Assembly: GCF_000429025.1 (NCBI RefSeq)
Contig: NZ_AUBB01000006.1
Location: 558,001 to 622,000 of the forward strand
Reading direction: 5' to 3'
Origin: Actinospineispora spinosispora DSM 44797
GTDB lineage: Bacteria; Actinomycetota; Actinomycetes; Mycobacteriales; Pseudonocardiaceae
Length of the DNA: 64,000 nt
The notes under the pieces were generated by a model. The model worked only from the letters and a program-made list of their open reading frames with translations, was not told where the DNA came from and made no database searches. The translations under genes and the position numbers were made by a program. Shown in pieces: positions 59,568 to 64,000 of the stretch. The first letter of the stretch is position 1, and every line of letters starts with the position of its first letter.

Positions 59568-59628
59568 CCTTTTTTTCTGGGAGTACCCCAGCGAGCGCTC
59601 GCGCGAGCCGGGGTGGTCACAGAAAAAA
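59568..59628. repeat. Inverted repeat with T-tract and A-tract arms
   Basis: CTTTTTTTCTGG on the left (from 59568) is complementary to the CACAGAAAAAAG at the right (to 59628), with further complementarity inward (ACCCC.AGC / GC.GGGGT). This looks like a bidirectional intrinsic terminator. It recalls dispersed intergenic repeats of actinomycetes; only one copy is seen in this window. Confidence 0.55.
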
Positions 59629-59880
59629 GTCGCGCGCGAAACAGGCCCAAGCAACACAGCCTGCACCTCCACCCAGCGCTAGAGCCCCACAGCCCGAGCT
59701 ACCCAACCCAACCACCCCGCAGGCCCACAACCCCAGCTACCCAGGCCAACCACCCCCGCAGGCCCACAACCCGAGCCACTCACCCCAGCCACAGCAGCCC
59801 CAGCCACAGCCGGCCCAACCACAGCAGCCCCAGCCAGACCAACCACAGCCAGGCCAACCACAGCCAGGCCAACCAGCCCC

Positions 59881-60303
59881 CTAGACCAGGGTCGCGTCCA
59901 GGGTGATCTCCTCGACCGCCGCCAGAGCCTTGCTCACCGGGCAGCCTTCCTTCGCCGCCTGGGCGTGCTCGGTGAACGCCGCCTGGTCGATGCCGGGCAC
60001 GCTGCCCTTGGTGACCAGGTCGATCCTGGTGATGGTCGGTGCGCCGTCGACGATGCGCAGGGTCACGGCGGCGTCGGTGTGTACGGACTCGGCCGGGTTG
60101 CCCGCCTTGGCGAGGATGTTGGACAGCGCCATCGAGAAGCAGGCGGCGTGGGCCGCGGCGATGAGCTGCTCGGGGTTCGAGCCGGGGCCGTCCTCGAAGC
60201 GCGACTTGAAGGTGAATCCGCCGCTGATCGAGTCACCGGCGTTGAACGTCCCCGACCCACTGGGCAGGTCGCCCTTCCATTCCGCGCTCGCCTTCGCTGG
60301 CAT
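59881..60303 (-). CDS. OsmC-family peroxiredoxin
   Basis: A 140-residue thiol peroxidase of the OsmC branch, distinct from the Ohr protein at 5.7 kb. Redox cysteines are Cys55 in NPEQLIAAAHAACFSMAL and Cys121 in AAKEGCPVSKALAAV. It reduces hydroperoxides in the cytosol. ATG 60303 is preceded by a strong GGAGG. A perfect 16-bp palindrome (60330-60345) lies upstream and is a candidate operator. The stop codon abuts the repeat-rich noncoding stretch. Confidence 0.9.
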   Translation of the reverse strand: MPAKASAEWKGDLPSGSGTFNAGDSISGGFTFKSRFEDGPGSNPEQLIAAAHAACFSMALSNILAKAGNPAESVHTDAAVTLRIVDGAPTITRIDLVTKGSVPGIDQAAFTEHAQAAKEGCPVSKALAAVEEITLDATLV

Positions 60304-60329
60304 GTTTCCTCCGTGAGATGGTTGATCGT

Positions 60330-60345
60330 TCTCCTACGTAGGAGA
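60330..60345. promoter_or_regulatory. Perfect 16-bp palindrome upstream of osmC
   Basis: TCTCCTACGTAGGAGA reads the same on both strands. It ends 27 bp before the osmC start, where promoter or operator elements are expected. It may bind a TetR-, MarR- or PadR-type protein; none is adjacent. Confidence 0.6.
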
Positions 60346-60383
60346 TCATGCCCGCAGCGCCGGGATCGGGACAGCTGAAGCGC

Positions 60384-61955
60384 TCAGTCGCGCTCGTGAC
60401 TGTCGTCGAGCACCACTCGTCCGATGACCTCGTACCGCTCCGGTGCCAGGTACTTCGCACCCAGCGCGAAGAGAAGTCCGGCCAGCGCGGTCCCGCCGAC
60501 GATCCACGGTGTGACTCGGAACACGACGTCGCTGGCCGCCGCGCCCGCCGCGACGCCCGCGCTCTGGATCAGCAGCCAGATCACGTAGAGCATGCCCAGC
60601 CCGCCGAGCAGCGGCGCGAGGAACGTGCGGAACCAGTGCGCCGTCTCGGGATGTTTCTTGGCGCCGTGGAAGTAGCCGATGACCGCGAACGCCGCCAGCG
60701 CCTGCACGATCAGGATCGCCGCGGTGCCGAGGATCGCCATCAGTGCGTACAGCTGGCCGTAGGGGTCGCGGCCGGTGGCGAAGAACCACAGGACGATCGC
60801 GGTGGCGATGAAGGTCTGGATGAAACCGGCGATGTGCGGCGAGCCGTGCACCGGGTGCGTCGCGCCCAGCGTCCTGCCGAACCCGGGGATCAGGTTCTCC
60901 CGGCCGATCGCGTAGATGTAGCGGGACGCGCAGCTGTGGAACGCCATGCCGCAGGCGTAGGAGCCGGTCATCAGCAGGAACTCGAACATCACGACGGCCG
61001 GGTGGCCGAGGTGTTGTTCGACCGGACCGAAGAACACCTGTCCGGCGGTGGCACTGTCCTGTGCGAGCGCGACCGCCTTCGCCGGGCCGGTGCCGACGAT
61101 CGCCAGCCAGGACACGATGACGTAGAACAGCCCGATTCCGACGACCGCGAGCATCGTCGCCCGAGGGATGATCTTCTTGGGGTTCTTCGACTCCTCGCCG
61201 TACATCGCGGTCGACTCGAAGCCCACCCAGGACCAGAAGGCGAAGAACAGCCCGATGCCGGCCGATCCGGCCACGGCCAGTGTCGCTCCGGGGTGGTGCG
61301 GGTCGGCCACCGCACCCGTCAGGTTGTGGAACGCTGCCACGGGGTTGAGCGAACCCAGCGACCAGCCCTCGGGCCCGCCACCGGTCACCAGCACCGACAA
61401 CGCCATGAGCGTCAGCATCACGATCTCGGTGACCAGGAAGACTCCCAGGACCTTGGCCGTGAGGTTGATGTCGAAGTAGGTGAGCACGGCGTTGGCGGCG
61501 AGCATCAGCAGCGCGAACCACAGCCAGGGCACGGTGAGACCCAGGTGTTCGGCCGCGAACGAGCTGGCGAAGAACGCGAAGATGCCGACGATCGAGGCCT
61601 CGAACACGACGTAGGCCAGCGTGGTCAGTGCGCCCGCCATCATGCCGACGACCCGGCCGAGACCGTGCGAGACGAAGCCGTAGAAGGCACCGGTCGCCGT
61701 GATGTGCTTGGCCATCGCCGAGTAGCCGGCGGCGAACAGCGACAGCACGATGGTTGCGACCAGGTAGCCGGCCGGTGCGCCCGCGCCGTTGCCGAATCCG
61801 ATCGCGATCGGAACGTTGCCGACCATGGCGGTGATCGGCGCCGCCGTGGCCACCGCCATGAACAGCACTCCGACCAGGCCCACGGCGTTCGGCTTGAGCC
61901 GCTGGACCTGCGTCGTACCTCGATCCGGGACATCCAGCCGGGTCGTGTCATCCAT
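60384..61955 (-). CDS. APC-superfamily amino acid/amine permease
   Basis: A 523-residue carrier with about 12 transmembrane segments. The start is ATG 61955 (MDDTTRLDVPDRG), which removes an unlikely upstream extension. Typical APC regions are VGVLFMAVATAAPITAMVGN, TGAFYGFVSHGLGRVVGMMA, and FFAFWSWVGFESTAMYGEES with the Glu before the central loop. It probably imports an amine or amino acid. It is divergent from the aminotransferase/dehydrogenase pair, with palindromic DNA between, so these may form one amine-degradation unit. Confidence 0.88.
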   Translation of the reverse strand: MDDTTRLDVPDRGTTQVQRLKPNAVGLVGVLFMAVATAAPITAMVGNVPIAIGFGNGAGAPAGYLVATIVLSLFAAGYSAMAKHITATGAFYGFVSHGLGRVVGMMAGALTTLAYVVFEASIVGIFAFFASSFAAEHLGLTVPWLWFALLMLAANAVLTYFDINLTAKVLGVFLVTEIVMLTLMALSVLVTGGGPEGWSLGSLNPVAAFHNLTGAVADPHHPGATLAVAGSAGIGLFFAFWSWVGFESTAMYGEESKNPKKIIPRATMLAVVGIGLFYVIVSWLAIVGTGPAKAVALAQDSATAGQVFFGPVEQHLGHPAVVMFEFLLMTGSYACGMAFHSCASRYIYAIGRENLIPGFGRTLGATHPVHGSPHIAGFIQTFIATAIVLWFFATGRDPYGQLYALMAILGTAAILIVQALAAFAVIGYFHGAKKHPETAHWFRTFLAPLLGGLGMLYVIWLLIQSAGVAAGAAASDVVFRVTPWIVGGTALAGLLFALGAKYLAPERYEVIGRVVLDDSHERD

Positions 61956-62095
61956 ATCGCCCAACGCCTTCCGCTGTGACCTGAAGCACGTGACCGGCGG
62001 GACCGTAACACCATCGTGGCAACCAAACAATACTTCCGGTCTCAGGAAATCTGACCGAAACTAACCATTGACGACCATAGGTCGGACACGGCACT

Positions 62096-62111
62096 ATTTG
62101 GTCAACCAAAT
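62096..62111. promoter_or_regulatory. Palindromic operator between permease and aminotransferase
   Basis: ATTTGGTCAACCAAAT has perfect 7-bp arms (ATTTGGT/ACCAAAT) around CA. The TTGGTCAACCAA core is of the GntR type. It lies 19 bp before the aminotransferase GTG and 141 bp from the permease start; it may control both, by a regulator outside the window. Confidence 0.68.
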
Positions 62112-62130
62112 CGAAACCAAAGGGGGCCGA

Positions 62131-63420
62131 GTGACGCACGACTACGGGCTCTTCGCCTTCGAGTCGAAGGACGAGGTCCTCGCCAAGTCCCAGAAGTTCT
62201 GGAACCCGGGCAAGACCAGGTTCTGGATGGACGCCGAGGTTCCGCTGGTCATCGACCGCCGGGAGGAGTACTTCCTCTACGACATGTCCGGCAAGCGCCT
62301 CATCGACGTGCATCTCAACGGCGGCACCTACAACGTCGGCCACCGCAACCCCGAGGTCGTACGGGCGATCTCCGAGGGCATGAAGCATTTCGACATAGGC
62401 AACCACCACTTCCCCGCGCTCACCAGGACGGCGCTCGCCGAGGCACTGGTCGCGTCCGCTCCCGCGAACCTGACGAAGGTGATCTACGGCAGCGGGGGCG
62501 GCGAGGCGATCGACATCGCGCTCAAGACGGCGCGGCACACGACACAACGGCGCAAGATCGTGTCCGTCATCAAGGCCTACCACGGCCACACCGGTCTCGC
62601 CGTCAGTGCCGGTGACGACCGGTTCTCCCGCCTCTTCCTCTCCGACCAGCCGGAGGACTTCCCGAAGGTCCCGTTCAACGACCTCGACGCGATGGAGTCG
62701 GTGCTGCGCGCCGGTGACGTGGCCGCGGTGATCATGGAGACGATCCCGGCGACCTACGGCTTCCCGCTGCCGGCCCCCGGCTATCTCGAAGCGGTCAAGC
62801 GGCTCTGCGACCAGCACGGAACGCTCTACATCGCCGACGAGGTCCAGACCGGGCTGATGCGGACCGGTGAGATGTGGGGAATCACCAAGCACGGCATCGA
62901 GCCGGACCTCATGGTGATCGGCAAGGGAATCTCCGGTGGCATGTACCCGATCTCCGCGGTGCTGGCCAGCGAGCGCGCCGCCGGGTGGCTGAGCGAGGAC
63001 GGCTTCGGCCACATCTCCACGTTCGGCGGCGCTGAGCTGGGCTGCCTCGCGGCGCTGAAGACGCTCGAAATCTGTGGCAGACCGGAGACGCGCTCGATGG
63101 TGCACTACATCGCCGACGCGGTCGGGCGCGGCCTGGACCGCATCCGGTCCGAGTATCCGGACTGGTTCGTCGGAATCCGGCAGAACGGCGTGGTCATCGG
63201 GCTGGAGTTCGGGCACCCGGAAGGCGCCAAGCTGGTGATGAAACACCTGTACGAGAACGGTGTCTGGGCGATCTTCTCGACCCTCGACCCGAGCGTGCTG
63301 CAGTTCAAGCCGGGCGTCCTGCTGCGGCCGGAGCTGTGTGACGAGCTGCTGGACCGCACCGAGATCGCGATCGGCAAGGCCTGGCGCGACGCGGCGGCGA
63401 CCGGTCGGAGGGCGGCATGA
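62131..63420 (+). CDS. Class III PLP-dependent aminotransferase
   Basis: A 429-residue omega-transaminase-like enzyme. Supporting motifs: DMSGKRLIDVHLNGGTYNVG, GSGGGEAIDIALKTAR, ADEVQTGLMRTG (PLP Asp) and LMVIGKGISGGMYPISAV (PLP-binding Lys). It moves an amino group from an amine or beta/omega-amino acid to pyruvate or 2-oxoglutarate and leaves an aldehyde. GTG 62131 is chosen because AGGGGG lies 4 nt upstream; the frame before it crosses the operator. The aldehyde dehydrogenase overlaps by 4 bp (ATGA). Confidence 0.9.
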   Translation: MTHDYGLFAFESKDEVLAKSQKFWNPGKTRFWMDAEVPLVIDRREEYFLYDMSGKRLIDVHLNGGTYNVGHRNPEVVRAISEGMKHFDIGNHHFPALTRTALAEALVASAPANLTKVIYGSGGGEAIDIALKTARHTTQRRKIVSVIKAYHGHTGLAVSAGDDRFSRLFLSDQPEDFPKVPFNDLDAMESVLRAGDVAAVIMETIPATYGFPLPAPGYLEAVKRLCDQHGTLYIADEVQTGLMRTGEMWGITKHGIEPDLMVIGKGISGGMYPISAVLASERAAGWLSEDGFGHISTFGGAELGCLAALKTLEICGRPETRSMVHYIADAVGRGLDRIRSEYPDWFVGIRQNGVVIGLEFGHPEGAKLVMKHLYENGVWAIFSTLDPSVLQFKPGVLLRPELCDELLDRTEIAIGKAWRDAAATGRRAA

Positions 63421-64000
63421 GCGAGACATCGGTCGAGGCCGCCGCGGCGATGATGGGCCGGGCGTCCTGGGCGTCCCGCGCTTTCGCCGAGTACCGCAAG
63501 GACGCGGTCGACCGGATCGTCCACGCGGTCGCCTCGGCCGCCGAGTCGCACGCCGGCGAGTACGCCGAGTGGGCGGTCCGCGAGACCGGTTTCGGTGTCG
63601 CCGAGCACAAGAAGATCAAGAACATCGCGTGCTCCCGGGGTATCGCGGACGGCTACCGAGAGCACGACTACGTGACACCTCGGATCGACGCCGGCGCCAA
63701 GCTGGTCGCCGTGCCACGACCGGCGGGGGTGGTGTTCGCGCTGACCCCGTCGACGAACCCGGTGTGCACGCTGTACTTCAAGGTGCTGCTCGCGCTGATG
63801 ACCCGCAACGCCATCGTGATCAGCCCGCACCCGGCCGCGCGTGAGGTGTGTGTCGCCGCGGCACGGACACTCGCGGAGGCGGCGCGGGCAGCCGGCGCGC
63901 CGGACGGTGTCATCCAGGTGATCGAGCAGCCGTCCATCCCGCTGGTCGAGGCGCTGATGGCCGACGAGCGCACGAACGTCGTCGTGGCGACCGGCGGATC
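63417..64000 (+). CDS. Aldehyde dehydrogenase, CoA-acylating type (3' end outside window)
   Basis: Translation from ATG 63417 gives MSETSVEAAAAMMGRASWAS and runs to the window end. The stretch VPRPAGVVFALTPSTNPVCT and KVLLALMTRNAIVISPHPAA match acylating acetaldehyde/sulfoacetaldehyde dehydrogenases (SauS-like; NAD-binding ...TPSTNP...), rather than classical aldehyde dehydrogenases. The catalytic Cys lies beyond the window. It overlaps the aminotransferase stop (ATGA), so the pair would convert an amine to an acyl-CoA. Taurine/ethanolamine-type substrates are possible. Confidence 0.82.
   Translation, partial: MSETSVEAAAAMMGRASWASRAFAEYRKDAVDRIVHAVASAAESHAGEYAEWAVRETGFGVAEHKKIKNIACSRGIADGYREHDYVTPRIDAGAKLVAVPRPAGVVFALTPSTNPVCTLYFKVLLALMTRNAIVISPHPAAREVCVAAARTLAEAARAAGAPDGVIQVIEQPSIPLVEALMADERTNVVVATGG

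Larger units (their letters stand above)
58997..59880. other. Noncoding, repeat-rich stretch of about 880 bp
   Basis: No gene supported. It holds a series of GC-rich hairpins capped by TTCG or TTC loops (59067-59105, 59151-59181, 59194-59208, 59253-59265, 59269-59279), then a run with long T and A tracts in inverted orientation (59568-59628), and a degenerate run of CCCAGCCACA/AGGCCAAC-like repeats (about 59698-59880) next to the OsmC stop. Open frames on both strands cross it but show no domain and are low-complexity. Confidence 0.6.

Noticed and set aside
59243..59650. Minus-strand frame of 135 codons in the repeat-rich gap
   Set aside because: Low-complexity sequence translated from hairpins and repeats; no ribosome site and no family match.
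1..64000. CRISPR arrays, tRNA and rRNA genes
   Set aside because: I looked for regularly spaced direct repeats and for tRNA-like cloverleaf ends and saw none; absence by eye is not proof, and a covariance-model scan would settle it.

Overview
The window is high-GC DNA with very long open frames on both strands, many GTG starts, and tightly packed or overlapping genes. Regulator families are typical of actinomycetes: XRE/MmyB-like, LAL-type LuxR, ROK, GntR, PaaX, HxlR, several TetR, and DUF222/HNH 13E12-type genes with a LexA box. P450s and intergenic GTGAGTG.../...CACTCAC palindromes point to a filamentous actinomycete, probably order Pseudonocardiales (inference, not proven). I saw no tRNA, rRNA or CRISPR array.

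Layout. 1-7.6 kb is mixed metabolism and stress: a flavin amine oxidase end, an XRE regulator divergent from an SDR with a perfect operator-like repeat between them, an AP-endonuclease-2 type sugar isomerase divergent from a ROK regulator, and an Ohr/lipoprotein/epoxide-hydrolase-like operon. 7.6-16.6 kb holds a LAL regulator, an MFS carrier divergent from a BisC-like molybdoenzyme, an ECF-type sigma factor, a TetR and an EcsC-like protein. 16.7-30.1 kb (minus strand) is a C1/amine block: class II amidotransferase, GXGXG subunit, FMN glutamate-synthase domain, GlnT/GmaS-like synthetase, sarcosine-oxidase-type beta/delta/alpha/gamma subunits and purU, followed by an APC permease operon with three tiny membrane proteins. 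The gene content is that of a complete N-methylglutamate pathway. A 26-bp motif is shared by the promoters of both halves, and a GntR regulator is divergent from the first.

30.9-39.6 kb looks like a terpenoid/aromatic catabolic island: Rieske oxygenase, PaaX, MerR-AKR operon with a textbook 19-bp spacer promoter, P450 with an altered I-helix, linalool dehydratase/isomerase-family protein with its Cys pair, a DUF169 remnant, HxlR, and a PtlI-like P450. 39.7-49.7 kb is a miscellany that includes a PL14-like secreted lipoprotein, a DUF1275 membrane protein, a 13E12-type HNH gene with an SOS box at its start, a TetR/alcohol dehydrogenase pair, a large zinc-finger LuxR ATPase regulator and a P450.

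49.9-57.7 kb is the most interesting unit: seven tightly coupled plus-strand genes (GNAT acyltransferase, SIS-only protein, N-succinyl/N-acylamino-acid racemase, ion-transporter-superfamily permease, N-acyl-D-amino-acid deacylase, paralogous permease, class-A beta-lactamase-fold hydrolase) behind a near-consensus promoter. It reads as an import and stereo-inversion pathway for D-amino acids or N-acyl/beta-lactam-like derivatives. The remainder has a type II thioesterase, a GNAT enzyme, an 880-bp repeat-rich noncoding stretch, an OsmC gene, and an amine-type permease divergent from an aminotransferase/aldehyde dehydrogenase pair that runs off the end.
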